A stretch of DNA of 64,000 bases from Mytilus trossulus (GCF_036588685.1 NC_086383.1:62323448-62387447), one strand, 5' to 3'. Shown: positions 34,340 through 47,737, counted from the first letter of the stretch. Translations and numbers: made by a program. Notes: generated by a model not told the origin, from the sequence alone.

Positions 34340-35485
34340 ATGATCTTTCTGGTTATCAACAATTTATCTTTGTGAAGCTGCTTATTCTGAAATGAATGGA
34401 AAGTAATATTCTTAACCATAGAAATCGAAAATTCAGTTGAATTATCTCCCTTGATTTGGAAATTTTTACTTATCTCCTCTATCACAACAGTATCTCATGT
34501 GCAGCTGTTTATTACAGATTGAAATATTTTTAGATTTATTTTTAACTAAACTAAACCACAGAAATCCTAATTTAGTTGAAGTATGTCCCTTGAACTTAAA
34601 TATTAGTGATAAAAAATTTGACTTATAATTTATATCCCTTTTCACAGCAGTATATTTCTTAGTGTTCACAGCTGTTGATTACAGAATGAAATATTTTAAA
34701 GATTTATTGTTAACTTAACTAAATCACAGAAACTTCCAAATTCAGTTCAATTATCTCCATGAACTAAAATATTACTAATCAAAATTTTGACTTATCTGAT
34801 ATCATGCTTATAATTTATATCCCCTTCAACAACAGTATCTCTGTCCTGTGTAGCTGTTTTATACAGAATGAAATATTTTTGTAATTATATTTTCTTTTAA
34901 CTTAACTAAAAAACAGAAACTTCCAAATTCAGTTCAATTATCTCCCTTGAGCTGGAATATAAATGATGAAAATTTGAATTATATTCCCTTCCACAACAGT
35001 ATATGTATCTCTGTGTAGCAGTTTATTACAGAATGAAATAATTTTAGATTTATTTTTAACTTAACTTAACCACAGAAACTTTCAAATTCAGTTCTTTTAT
35101 CTGTATCTGTATAAAAAAATTGACTTATAATTTATATCACCTTCTCTGTGTAACTGTTTATTACAAAATGAAATATTTTTAATAGATTTATTTTTAACTC
35201 AACTTAAACCACAGAAATCCTAATTCAGTTGAAGTATGTCCCTTGAGCTGGGATATTAGTGATGAAAATATTGAATTATCTCCCCTTCCACAACAGTATC
35301 TCTGTGAGCGGCTGTTTATTATACAGAATGAATTAAAATATATAATCGTAACAACAGAAATTCCGAAATTCAGTTGGATGATCTCCCTTGAGCTGGAATA
35401 TAAGTGATGAAAAATTTGAATTATCTCCCCTTCCATAACAGTATCTCTCTGAGCAGCTGTTTATTACAGAATGAATGGGAAATCA
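34340..35485. repeat. Diverged tandem array, seven units of about 135-185 bp
   Basis: The block (C/G)AGCTGTTTATTACAGAATGAAA recurs in diverged form at about 34500, 34665, 34850, 35015, 35150, 35310 and 35454. Between copies, CACAGAAA, TTCAGTTSAATTATCTCCC and CAACAGTATCTCTG recur in the same order. Unit length and sequence vary widely, so the array is old. Open frames here are incidental. Confidence 0.75.
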
Positions 35486-37083
35486 ATACATGGTGTTAGT
35501 TTCTGCCAATCACACAGAAAGGTAATGTATTCCCTTCAATCAATAAATGGATGTTTTTCATCACTACACAGGAAACTGGAGGGCTTTCATAGTCATTGTA
35601 AGTGTAGGGTTATCTCAAATGGTTAACATTGTGGACTTGTAATTACAAATCTGGATTTCTATGAGGTAAAGATTGTTTTCTTTTTGATTTGAGAGTTTGT
35701 TTACTGTTTTCATGTAGATTTGACATTGTAAGACAGTCTTGTATCCATGATAGAGTAGGTGGAATTCAGATATTAGGAACATAAATTTTTGAAGTAGAAA
35801 TGTTAAACATTTACAATGTCATGAATGTAGAGTACATGTAAGCCAAAAAAGTGTGCCATGAAATTGTGTCCTATATGGTAATTAATTGAGAAATTTTGTG
35901 AATTGAAAATATCATCAACTTGATTTTTTTTTTAAATTTAAAAATTTGATTGATTGGGGGTGGAGGTAGGTTGTGTCCTGATCCTTAAATCCTGAGGTCC
36001 TGATTGAACTTTAGAAATAAATTTAAATCCAGACATCCCGAAATACCAATCTTACCCAATCTTAAAAACACTGCTCTGGGAGTCCTGATAAAGGTCCTAT
36101 CCCTACCTCATTGATATGAAAATTTTAAGATTTAGAAATGCTGTTTCTTAGAAAATTAGGTGTTGAACTCATTTTCCAGGTTGTCCAGAGCATTATTTGT
36201 ACTTCACTTAGAACAAATCTCTTTTAAAACTACTGATTTGAACCAAACATTGAAGGAATGTTTCCTGGAGTCTCTGGTTTATAAACTATAGATTTTACAC
36301 ATGTATATATCTGAGATTTTGATTTGAAAGCAAACAGAAGAATAGTTCTAAAAATAGTACATGCAAAATTTAGCTAGTAACTGGTCAACTAAAGAAATTA
36401 CTATTTTTACCATGTATGGCTATTTTTATGACCATAACACATTTGTTAAAGGCACAAGATAAAAATTTGAACACTAATTGCAAATTAACCTAATCAAGTT
36501 AAACAGGGAAAGATCCCAGTTTCACATAATTGCAACTATTAATATTCACGTTATTTTTCTACTTGTGAAAGTTGTGAAAATAAGTTGGTACTGAAATTTT
36601 TTTGGTTTACATTATTGCCATATATCAAAACATTGTATCAGCATTTGCATTTCACTATCAAAATTACATACATGGAAAAGATATATCTGTGTCAACTGAC
36701 CAAGATTACTCACTAAGGAGTGTCAATGAGTCCTGGACTCATGAATATCTGTCTGGACTCATCACTTTCAAAACTGGTGAGTCCGAAGGTGCATCTGCAC
36801 GAGTATATATAAGATTAAAATATTTTGTATGAAGTAAACACAGTTAAACACAAATATCATCATTAATAGCAAAATTTTAAAAGTAATGTAAATTTAATCA
36901 TTTCATTGGTTTATAAGGTCATGGAAACTAAAATGATAAATTTTATTGCAATGAAAATATCTTGTTGTTGTTGTTGGACTCACCATGGCAAAAAATGACA
37001 AGTCCCTGGATTCGACTTCAAAAATCCTTAGTGAGAACCCTGTGCAGCACAAGAATTTATAAAGTGTCAGCTATAGAGGCTAG
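35486..37083. other. No gene seen
   Basis: No repeat boundary or supported open frame. The 76-codon frame at 36602-36832 lacks splice context. Confidence 0.4.
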
Positions 37084-37395
37084 AGTTATATATAGGGGGA
37101 GGGTTGAGATCTAAAAAAAAAGTTTAACCTAGCAGCGTTTTTTTGACAGTCCCAAGTCAGGAGCCTTTGGTCTTTATTCGTCTTGTATAATTTTTAATTT
37201 TGTTTCATTTATATATTTCAGAGTTTTGTATGATGTTCATTATCACTGAATTAGTGCATATTTTTGTTTGAGGGTCAGCTGGAGGAAGCATCTGTTGATT
37301 TTCTCGCTGTTTTGAAGACACATTGGTTGTCTTGACCATTTTCTGCTCTGTGGTCTGGTTGTTATATCTTTGACACATTTGCTATTTCCATTCTT
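37084..37395 (+). repeat. R4 repeat copy
   Basis: GGGGGAGGGTTGAGATCT through GACACATTTGC. Family described at 40740-41090. Confidence 0.6.
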
Positions 37396-37672
37396 AAGGT
37401 TTCACTAAAATTAATTTGGCTCGTTTAATTTTCATAAATTTTTGACAATGTATTTACAGCTTTAACCCTTTGACAAAAATATAAAAAATCAAAAATTTTT
37501 GAACCTACCATTTTATCAGAAAAATTACACTGGTTATATAGCAGTTTGACAAACGCTAATTTTGATCATTGAAAAACTTTATATTCCCTTTACAACACAA
37601 TGTAATTAAAACGTTTAGCTGACTTTACAGAGTTATCTCCCTGTAGTGTTAGGTACCACCTTAATTTTATTA
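37394..37672. mobile_element. TIR element copy, left end diverged
   Basis: Reverse-orientation homologue of 61529-61806 (shared AAACGTTTAGCTGA, GAGTTATCTCCCTGTAGTGT, GGTACCACCTTA). The left TIR reads AAGGTTTCAC instead of AAGGTGGTACC. Confidence 0.7.
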
Positions 37673-38241
37673 GATATATTTTAGGATTTATGTACATGTA
37701 ACCCTGACATATTTGACCTAAGTGTGACCCCACATTTGTAGAAAATCATCTAGTTTCCTTCAGCTGAACATGGCTAATTAATCGAAAACTCAATAAACAT
37801 ATATCCTGTCGTTCAATATTCATGATTGTGGCCTCTTAAAGCTTTTATGCCATTCTATCCATATTCAATACAAAATTCATTAATTTTTATCTCTAAATCT
37901 TTAAGGGACTCTTTCATTAAATCATATCAGTAATTTTTCTCAATTACTTTTATCGGCAAAATCAAAGGAAGTCAACTTATTTGTGTGAAGGTTATCTAGA
38001 AAGTATTTTTCTTTTTTAGATGTCGTATATAAGAAAAATCTTATTAAGATAGGATTAATTCATGGTTAAATACATGTAAACACGTATGAATGCATTGCCC
38101 TTAGAATCACATTGGATAAAACAAACATGTGACAAATGCGGAATTTTGTTGCAACACATTTTTGGTATGTAATTTTGTTTTGCCATGTGATTTTTTTGCA
38201 TTATTGAAGAAATTAATGATTTGAAACTGTTAGATTACATT

Positions 38242-38315
38242 TACATGTACTTTATGTATATATATATATATCATGTATATAAAGTACATGTACAATGTAC
38301 AATGTAAAAGGAATA
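38242..38315. repeat. AT-rich palindrome
   Basis: TTACATGTACTTTATGTATA and TATATAAAGTACATGTA face each other across a (TA)n centre. Confidence 0.6.
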
Positions 38316-38394
38316 AAATAGCTTCATTTATCTGACATGTTTATATATATAAATATATATTCTTCCACTATCTTAGTTATATATAAAGATAAGG

Positions 38395-38720
38395 GGATGT
38401 GATATGATTGCCAATTAGACAACTATCCACCAAAATCCAAATGAAATGCAGAGGCAGATTAAGAGGGTATTTCAGGGGGCCTGGACCCCCTTTTGAAGGA
38501 AATATTTGGATTATTATATAGGGAATCACTGGAGCATGTCTGGAGCAGGCCCCCTCTTATAGGCAGTCAGTGGGCCCCCTCTTATGAAAATATCTGGACC
38601 TGTCACTGAAAAAAGGAAAAACCTAAAAATACTGAACTCCTAGGAAAATTCAAAAAGGAAAGTCCATGAATCAAATGGCAAAATTAAAAGTTCAAACACA
38701 TCCAACAAATAGAAATGGAT
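38395..38720. repeat. Mixed fragments: R2 end, poly-C-type element, R3
   Basis: 38395-38440 R2 start (GATGTGATATGATTGCCAAT); 38455-38605 GGGGGCCTGGACCCCC-type element with GGGCCCCCTCTTATG; 38610-38720 R3. Confidence 0.5.
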
Positions 38721-38810
38721 GTTTCAATGGATAGTTATTTATAATTTTTTTTTATTCATTGTTTGAATGTAATATTAACTTGAAATTGATAATTGACATT
38801 ATTTATCTTT

Positions 38811-39275
38811 TTATGCCCAACCTACGATATAAGGGGCATTATGTTTTCTGGTCTGTGCCTCCGTTCGTCCATCTGTGCGTCCGTGCGTCTGTTCGCTTCA
38901 GGTTAAAGTTTTTGGTCAAGGTAGTTTTTAAAGAAGTTGAAGTCCAATCAGCTTGAAACTTAATACACATGTTCCCCATGATAATATGATCTTTCTAATT
39001 TTAATGCCGAATTATAGTTTTGACCCCAATTTTATGGTCCACTAAACATATATAGAAAATGATAGTGTGAAGTTCAGGTTCAAGTTTTTGGTCAAGGTAG
39101 TTTTTGATGCAGTTAAAGTCCAATCAACTTGAAACTTAGTACACATGTTTCCTATGATATGATCTTTCTAATTTTAATTCAAAATTAAAGTTTTGACCCT
39201 AATTTCACGGTCTACTGAACATAGAAAATGAAAGTGTGAGTGGGGCATCCGTGTACTATGGACACATTCTTGTTT
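38811..39275 (+). repeat. R6 dispersed repeat copy
   Basis: Blocks GGGGCATTATGTTTTCTGGT, AAGTTTTTGGTCAAGGTAGT and GAAGTCCAATCAGCTTGAAA. The second block occurs twice inside this copy, about 195 bp apart. Other copies: 42370-42545 and 63465-63610. Confidence 0.65.
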
Positions 39276-39496
39276 AACATTTTTTTTAAGAATAATAACT
39301 TTAATATAGATATATAATATATATGTGGTATGCTTACCAATGATTATTAAAGCTTCCTTAATCACAATTTATAAAGTTATTCTTCTCTTCCTGATCCTAT
39401 TTTGGCACTAATATGCTTTAGGTTTAATTGTAATGAAGATGGTTTTTGCAGGGTTTCAACTGATCCTGGGGAACCCAAAACCCCAAAATGTTTGTG

Positions 39497-40228
39497 TTAA
39501 GGTAGCACAATACAAAGATTTTATAACTCCAACTCCCAAGTTTAAAAATGCTGTAACTTTCTTAATAATGCTTGAAAATTTATAAAAGTGGTAGTTTTGG
39601 ATAGCTAACAGATTACTCTTTCAAATTAAAACAATGTTAGTATTATGCAACAATTATGTAACTAATTATAATTTTAACTGTGTCTAAAATATTTTTCACC
39701 AAATTTCCACTTTCAAATGAAATTAGCTTCTACATAAGTATCCCTAGAGGGTTGATTTTATTATATGTTGTTCCTATGGCCATTACCTACAAAAGGGTGT
39801 CTCAGGTTTCAAATAGAATGTATAGAACAAATTTTACACCTGATTACACCTTATCTTCTTTTATGTGGTTAGGATGTTAACACTAACTAGAGATTTATGA
39901 GAGAATGGAATACCATAGAGAAAATCTGAGACACCCTTTTGAAGCCCATGATGTGTTGAATAAGATTTCAATAACATTTTCTGTATAGTAAAAGAGATGA
40001 AAGAGCTAAATTCATTCAAGTGAACTTACCTAGATTTTGCCACTAATTACGTAATAATTAATTACGTAAAGATTGCATAATAAAATTATTGCATTCATTT
40101 AAAAGACTAATCTTTAATCTATTTTTATATACCTCTTTTATTATTTTCTAAGCATTAATAAGAAAGTTACAGCATTTCAAAGGTTGGTGATTGGAAGTAA
40201 AAAAATCTTTGTATTGTGCTACCTTAAA
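39497..40228. mobile_element. 732-bp fold-back element, long imperfect TIRs
   Basis: Ends TTAAGGTAGCACAATACAAA and its inverse match exactly over about 26 bp. Inner pairs are also inverted in order: GCTGTAACTTTCTTAATAAT with ATTAATAAGAAAGTTACAGC, and CAAAAGGGTGTCTCAG with CTGAGACACCCTTTTG. The whole element would fold as one long hairpin. Non-coding. Confidence 0.8.
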
Positions 40229-40739
40229 CAGACAAAATGTCTGCAATATATAACTATAAATGTAGCTCTAAAAGGAGATATAAACACCTGTCTCCCCCTA
40301 CTCTAAATTCACCTCTATTTAGTTTAAATCATTTAGTGATTATATTCTATTAAACGATCTTTAAATGCTACAGGGTTTATAAATACTGGATCAAAATAAA
40401 TTTAAATTTGAAAAAAGATATACACAACAATTTACAAGAAGATTATAACAATGTTGAAACAAAATTTAAAAAAAATTAGAAATGACCACCATGAACAACA
40501 GAGAAAGTTTAATGGTCTGTTTATGTTTCTATTTGAACCATTTAATCCCTAGAGGGACATTACTTCAAATTAATGATAAAAGAAAGTTCAGTTTAATTGA
40601 AGTCTGGAGCTGGCATGTCAGTTAACTGCTAGTAGTCTGTTGTTATTTATGTATAATTGTCATTTTGTTTATTTTCTTTGGTTACATCTTCTGACATCAG
40701 ACTCAGACTTCTCTAGAATTGAATTTTAAATGTACGTAT

Positions 40740-41090
40740 TGTTATGCCTTTACATTTCTACATTGGTTAGAGGTTTAGGGGGAGGGTTGAGATCTCATAA
40801 ACATGTTTAACCCCGCCGCATTTTTGCGCCTGTCCCAAGTCAGGAGCCTCTGTTCTTTGTTAGTCTTGTATTATTTTAATTTTAGTTTTTTGTGTACAAT
40901 TTGGAAATTAGTATGGTGTTCATTATCACTGAACTGGTATATATTTGTGTAGGGGTCAGCTGAAGGACGCCTCTGGGTGCTGGAATTTCTAGCTACATTG
41001 AAGACCTGTTGGTGACCTTCTGCTGTAGTTTTTTCTATGATCGGGTTGTTGTCTCTGTGATACATTTCTGTTTTCCATTCTCAATTTTAT
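40740..41090 (+). repeat. R4 dispersed repeat, fullest copy
   Basis: Blocks GGGGGAGGGTTGAGATCTC, CCGCATTTTTGCGCC, GTCCCAAGTCAGGAGCCTCT, GGTGTTCATTATCACTGAAC and GAAGACCTGTTGGTGACCTT. Other copies: 33770-33895, 37084-37395 and 55235-55605. No coding frame conserved. Confidence 0.65.
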
Positions 41091-41236
41091 TATATCTCTC
41101 TAATATAAATGTTTTGGTCATTGTTGAAGGCTGTGCAGTATTACAATATTATAAACCCCCATTGATTTTGGTTTTGTCAATTGCATTTATGTATGTGTGT
41201 CATGAATAAGGCTAAACTGAGGTATTATAATGCTGA

Positions 41237-41487
41237 GTTCACACATCATTCGAATTCCATTTGCAATAACTTAAGTTCGAATTAGTTTAATTCGCATTCG
41301 AAGCATTTTATGTCCTGACGTCAATTCTAATTCTAATTTTAATGCAATCGCAACAAATTTGGTTTACTGTCCGTAACGACGTTAACTTTTAATTCTTATT
41401 AACAAAAACATATTTCTAATGCGAATTGGATAATTCAAATTAGCCAATTTGAATCAATGAGAATTAAAAAATGAAGAGTGTGTGAAC
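41237..41487. repeat. Possible small TIR element
   Basis: GTTCACACA (41237-41245) is inverted at 41479-41487, and the interior is full of AATTCGAA/GCGAATT-type motifs. Only nine bases of TIR, so uncertain. Confidence 0.35.
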
Positions 41488-42369
41488 GCGATTAGCGAAT
41501 TATATTTTTGATTCACATTCAATTTGAATTAATTATAAATGTACATGTGAATGAAGCATAACAGTTAACATTAGATATGTTCATGATTTCTGTGCATTTC
41601 TTTTCTCACTCAACAATATATGCAAGCATTTAATAAGTTAAAAAGTAATATAAACAGCCAGGAGTTCAACAAATTATTCTGAACACATAATATCAGTAAA
41701 CAATATACATTACAAAATAATGTTTTCAATCTTTAAAGAAAGTTATTTAAATTTCTCAAAAGAAATAGTATATATAGAAATTCAATGTATTACAACTACT
41801 ATCTTATCAATAGACAATTGTATGGTTACAAGTTTTCATCTTGAATATAACAAAAGTGGGATTTAAACAGATTGTATTATTTTGTTGAATGTTTTTATTA
41901 CACCAGGTTGGATATACGGTTATAACTAATCTTCTAAATTTGTCTTGCCTCAAGTCACGATCAAAACAATTTTTGAACTTTTATTTTTAAATTTTCACCT
42001 GTACCTGTGCTGTAGCTGATAACATGATATTGATCTGACCATTTTGTAAGTTTTATATACTATAAATTCAGAAATTATTGTGTTCATTTATTTTTGTGAT
42101 TTTGTGGTTTTAGATTAATAAATGCTATTTTAATTTTTTCAATATTAAGAAAAATCCTGTTTAATTTCTATACAAAATTTAAAAATGTGAGTTTAAATTA
42201 TTGCTATTATAACCCTGTGTCATTTTTCGCAATAATGAAAACATTGCAACATTTTCTGAACTTAAAGTATATAATATATATAAATACAGATGATGGAAGA
42301 AGATGTACTTTATTCATTTTATTTTTCTCTGACTGATCGGTGGGAAATTCATAACATTATATTTATATA

Positions 42370-42545
42370 TATTCCCCATTTATGGGTATTATGTTTTCTG
42401 GTCTGTGTGTCTGTTTGTTCGTCTGTTGTATTGTTTGTCCTTCTGTCAAGGTAGTTCGTGAAGAAGTTGAAGTCCAATCAGCTTGTAACATATAGTACAC
42501 ATGTTTCCTATGATATTTCTAATTTTCATGCCAAATTAAGAGTTC
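42370..42545 (+). repeat. R6 repeat copy
   Basis: GGGTATTATGTTTTCTGGTC and GAAGTCCAATCAGCTTG present. Confidence 0.6.
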
Positions 42546-42710
42546 ATTTACAGCACATGTACTATATTAACTTCCATGATTAGGCAAAGTGGGTTTTGAG
42601 GCTTGAAAATACTTATGATTAATAAATATTAATGACACAAATAATTGATTAGGTATGTGATCGTATTGATCAGATTAAGAATGATTATGCATTAAATGTA
42701 CATCAACATA

Positions 42711-43800
42711 GTCTTCTGTTATCTGAAAGGCATCAGCCCCAATGACATGACACCCCCCCCCCCCCCTTTTCCTAAAAATCAAATGGTGGCTCCCTTATGG
42801 CCTAATAATAGGATACAATTATTTATTAGAAAACATGATGTCATAACTGATTAATAATGTATAAGATCTAGTCTTCTGTTATCTGAAAGGCATCAGCCCC
42901 AATGACATGACACCCCCCCTCCCCCTTTCCTAAAAATCAAATGGTAGCTTCCTTATGGCCTAATAATAGGATACAAATATTTATTAGAAAACATGATGTC
43001 ATTACTGATTAATAATGTATTAGATGTAGTCTTCTGTTATTTGAATGGTGTCAGCCCCAATGATATGATACCCCCCCCCCCCTTTTCCTAAAAATCAAAT
43101 GGTAGCTCCCTTATGGCCTAATAATAGGATACAAATATTTATTAGAAAACACGATGTTATAACTGATTGATTATGTAATAGATCTATATAAAGTCTTCTG
43201 TTATCTGAAAGGCATCAGTCCAAATGATCCCCCCCCCCTTTTTTTCTAAAAATCAAATGGTAGCTCCCTTTTGGCCAATTATTAGGATACAAATATTTAT
43301 TAGAAAACATGATGTTTTAACTGATTAATAATGTATTAGATCTAGTCTTCTGTATCTGAAAGGCATCAGCCCCAATGACATGACACCCCCCCCTTTCCTA
43401 AAAATCAAATGGTAGCTCCCTTATGGCCTAATAATAGGATACAAATATTTATTAGAAAACATGATGTTATAACTGTCTGATTGATTATGTATTAGATGTA
43501 GTCTTCTGTTATTTGAATGGCATCAGCCCTTATGACATGACACCCCCCCCCCCCCGCCTTTTCCTAAAAATCAATTGGTAGCTCCCTTATGGCCTAATAA
43601 TAGGATACAAATATTTATTAGAAAACATGATGTTATACCTGATTATTAATGTATTAGATCTAGTCTTCTGTTATCTGAAAGGCATCAGCCCCAATGACAT
43701 GACACCCCCCCCCCCCTTTCCTAAAAAATCAAATGGTAGCTCCCTTATGGCCTAATAATAGGATACAAATATTTATTAGAAAATATGATGTAATTTCTGA
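42711..43800. repeat. Seven-unit tandem array, about 152-164 bp per unit, with C runs
   Basis: Units begin GTCTTCTGTTATCTGAAAGG at 42711, 42871, 43029, 43193, 43345, 43501 and 43663. Each holds CATCAGCCCCAATGA, a run of 7-14 C, CCTAAAAATCAAATGGTAGC and ATAATAGGATACAAATATTT. The C run is the main source of length change. Confidence 0.9.
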
Positions 43801-44080
43801 TCATACGTGTAACAGATGGTTCATTATAATGTGTATAGTACCATGATATATATATTTATTGACTAAATATTTATGACAGAATTTTGTTCTGTTTAATTAG
43901 TCACACTAATATAAATTTCACACATCTAAAGATAACAGGATTTAATATATCAATATGTCATAATGTCATTCAATGACAAAAGTAAAGGATAATTTTATTT
44001 TATAATATTTTGTAAAATATATATGCAGAATTATTGTGTCATCTAATCTGATCTGATAGGTTATTGAATACACTATTTAA

Positions 44081-44239
44081 GAAATAATTCATGGGGGCTT
44101 GAATATATCGTTATTTTACCACGGATTGGCCCTTTATGACAAATATTTTACCCTGAGCGATATCGAGGGGTAAAATATCGGCATAAAGGGACAACTCGTG
44201 GTAAAATCTAGATATATTCAAGCCTCTATGAATTATTTC
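44081..44239. repeat. 159-bp palindromic fold-back element
   Basis: GAAATAATTCAT and its inverse form the ends, and the arms pair with few mismatches through TTTTACCACG and CCCTTTATG to a GCGATATCG centre. Similar in size and plan to 2759-2917 but different in sequence. Confidence 0.85.
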
Positions 44240-46049
44240 GATTCTAATAAGACAAATACGACAATTCTTTTGGATCGAAGCGTTCTAGGTGGAGGCAAAC
44301 ATTTGCCGTTCCCATAAATTAACGAACTTTTAGACTGGCAGTAAAAAACGGAGCAAACAGAATAAGTGACATGCTAAAACTATTTACAATGACATATTTA
44401 TATAGATTTGGATTAATTTTTAATGATAATTTACTTATATATCTTCTATGTAAATTAATAAAAAAGGGTTTAAACCACATTTTAGCATCGTTTGTTTATG
44501 TTTCCTTGTGATGATTTTCGGTATCAGAAGAGTGTATTTTCCCGTAAAATGCTTAAATGTTTACGTCATCATTCTATGACGTCGTGTACTTCATCCATAA
44601 ACAATCATATGACGTGGGAGTACAATTGGAACAGCCCAACCAATATATTCATATTTTACCACGGGTGTGTACTCAAAGCGTTTGAAGGACGTCATGTTAG
44701 AATAATTATTATGCAATTCAGCACGGTAATGGTTAATACTTGAAAACTTCTAAAAAATTTGAACATTAAATTCAATAGTTTTGATCAGCATCATGTGACT
44801 GATTGGTAAACAGTCAGGGACTTAAAATCACTTATTTCAGTAGCAAATTCAAAGTTTTGTCACAAATTGTGATTGTGTAGTTTTACCAAAATTTTAAACA
44901 CATTCAATGTAGGTTTAGATCATATCTTTTCATTAGAAAAATTGAAAAAAAGAACTTTTTGCTTCTTTTAAGTTACGTAAGTAGCACTTAGGATTATGCC
45001 ATTGGTGCCAGTGGCGGATCCAAAACTTTTCTTAAGGGGGCCGGCTGACTGACCTAAGGGGGGCCCTCACCAGTCATGCTTCAGTGATTCCCTATATAAT
45101 CAACCAAAAATTTAAACAACGAAAGCAGGCCCCCCAGGGCCCCCCTTGGATCTGCCTATGGATGCTATCATTTAGCTGCAAATTCTATTTAACTTAACAA
45201 AAAATGCTATTATTATGGCTTTACATAATGAACTGATACTTTCTTCACAGATTTTTTCCAGCAATGGGAGTATTTTTCCTGTAAAGTTCAAGGTTTTATC
45301 TTTCAGATTATGTAATAAAATGCTACTGTTCGAAATTGGTGGGGGTTATTAAAATAATGATACTTAAAAAAAGAAGTGTTTTGGGAAGGAAATTGAGGTA
45401 TGATACTTTTATAAACAAGTGATTTTTATGTCATTATCCTAGATTCAGTACAAAGTCATCATCTGAAATGGCCTGGTCAACGGTGACAACCTATCAACAC
45501 AGATGTTGGTTCTGATGAATTTAGCAACATAATTAGTCCCTGGATCATTAGTATTTTTAAAAAACTACAATAAAATTAAATCACTTCTTCTAGTGTTAAA
45601 TTTGTACTACTTAAATAGGCCATTATTAAAGAAAGACAACTCTTACTTCCAACCTTTATGGACATAATGTTACTTGAATCATGCAGTGATTTAGGAAATC
45701 ACTGATTTAAGTTAAATTAGTCCCCTGACTGCTTGAGAATTTGTGAAAAAAAAATGAACATTCAATTCAATAGTTTCATCCTGTGACTAATTGGTAAAAG
45801 GGTAAAGATCAACTGTCAGTTGTTGTAAGAGTTTTGATATGTTAAGTTGAAATCATGAATTCGTAAATTTTTACAATTTATATACAATCAAGAATTGGTT
45901 GATGGTTATGATTATTGGTTATTGGTTATGGAATATGCGTTTCAAAGATGATATCAGATATGTTCCTTATGTTGTATCTACAATCCGTTCCTTTTTCAAG
46001 AGTGTGACCTTCTGAATTAGACTATATTTACCTGGTTTGTTCTAACATC
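44240..46049. other. Gene-free; one GGATCC-ended repeat
   Basis: 45005-45170 is a short element with GTGGCGGATCCAAAA at one end and TTGGATCTGCC at the other, with CTGACTGACCTAAG inside. No supported coding region in the rest. Confidence 0.45.
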
Positions 46050-46350
46050 AGCAACATGACAGGTGCCATATGTGGAGCATGATCTGTTTATATAAAAAAA
46101 GAAGATGTGGTATGATTGCCTGTGCTATGAGATAACTATCCACAAAAGACCAAAATGACACAGACATTAACAACTATAGGTCATTGTACAGCCTTCAACA
46201 ATGAGCAAAGCCCATAGTTTAATAATAAATAATTAGTTTTCTATGTTGTGTCTCTTGTAGTAATATTTGTCTGTTTGTTTTTTTCTTTTTTAGCCATGGC
46301 GTTGTCAGTTTATTTTCAATCTATGAGTTTGAATATCCCTCTGGTATATT
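46050..46350 (+). repeat. R5 copy interrupted by R2
   Basis: R5 sequence (GGTGCCATATGTGGAGCATG) stops at about 46089 and resumes at about 46236 (TTTTCTATGTTGTGTCTC) around an R2 insertion, so R2 inserted after R5 at this site. Confidence 0.65.
46090..46235 (+). repeat. R2 dispersed repeat, clear copy
   Basis: Blocks AAGATGTGGTATGATTGCC, GAGATAACTATCCAC, ACATTAACAACTATAGGTCA and CCTTCAACAATGAGCAAAGC. Further copies: 9030-9165 (-), 17640-17790 (-), 47738-47882 (-), 49913-50060, 53604-53710, 54625-54800, 57320-57500, 58712-58815, 58938-59060 and 63660-63740 (+). No pol III box found. Confidence 0.7.
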
Positions 46351-47737
46351 TCACTGTGAAATTCTGTCTATGACAATATTTCCTAATCAAATTATGTCCT
46401 TTAATCAATGAAATTGTTTCAGGATTGCAAGTTTCTGACTAATCGAATAATTCAAGCCCTTTCCATGTCCGATTTTCTCCCACACCATGTAGCCTTCGTA
46501 GATCAGTGGAATATAACGACTGAATTATTCGGGTTAGTTTCTGACATTAAAGTTTGGTTTTCATTTGAACAGTTTGGAAATACTGCAATATTTTTAATGC
46601 AAAAATTAAAATAAATCTCATTATTGTATTTTATAAAAATGTATTATTACTCTATGTCTCTGCTGTCAATAACAACATTGATAAAACATAGATCTGTAAA
46701 CTGTTTATCTTATAGACTATTATGTTAGCTTTCAAAATAAGTTTTATTTATCAATCTAGCTTTAGAGGTTCCAGAGATATTAGTTATAATACAGCAAATT
46801 TTACTTCCGTGTTTTCCACTGCTGCGTTTTAGACCCTCCCATCAAATTTTAGTACAATCAAAACATAAAATATATTTCACAATGAATAAAGCGCGTAGCA
46901 GGTTATTTTACAGTGTGGACCACATTATTTATGTTGTTTAAAATAGACTGACAATTAAAATATTACAGTTATTTTATATAATTCAATTCTAAATTTTTAA
47001 ACTGGCGTAAATCATGAAAAAATGTTGATGACGTCATGGTCACATGACATAATTGTGTTTATGATAAGAATAAGAATAAGAATTTTATTAGTAATAGGAT
47101 TTGATTAATATGATATGATTAACAGAAAGATGTCAGCCAATCTTAAGATACAAATCAAATCAAATCAAATCAAATATTTTATTATAGTCTCACCTCTCTA
47201 CATGTACAATACAAACATGAACACAATATATATACAACATGTTTTAATTAAAAGTACAAAACAATCTTAAAAACATTCGAGAGCCACTCTCAAAAGAGTT
47301 ATGAGAGACTTTTACATAAAAAAGGACAGCTCGATAAAAATATAAAACATTTTTTATCTATATAAAACATTCTTCCTTTGAATTAAAATATCATGGCAGA
47401 TTTTGGCCGAATAAAAGCATAAATTTTTATTTGTAAATAAAAATATAAATTTTATATATGCACTACCTACAAAATAAATTATTAAGCTTTAATAACCGTA
47501 TTATTAATATTTATAATAAAAGTAAGCATAACGAAACCAGGGCGAAGGGACTCTCTGGGCGAAAGTACCCAGGGCAAACATGTAATGAAGTTTGAAGGGA
47601 CCTGATTCCTAATTCCATTGGTATAATATTAAAGTTACAAATGAAATCGGGAGAAAAGAAATCTAGAATTAAATCTGCTTAAGATTAGGCTGTTAGTTTT
47701 CTTGTTTCAATTGATTTACATTGTCATTTTGGTGCCT
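46351..47737. other. No gene; pentanucleotide run
   Basis: 47151-47175 is a (CAAAT)5 run. The open frame at 46408-46614 has no support. Confidence 0.4.
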
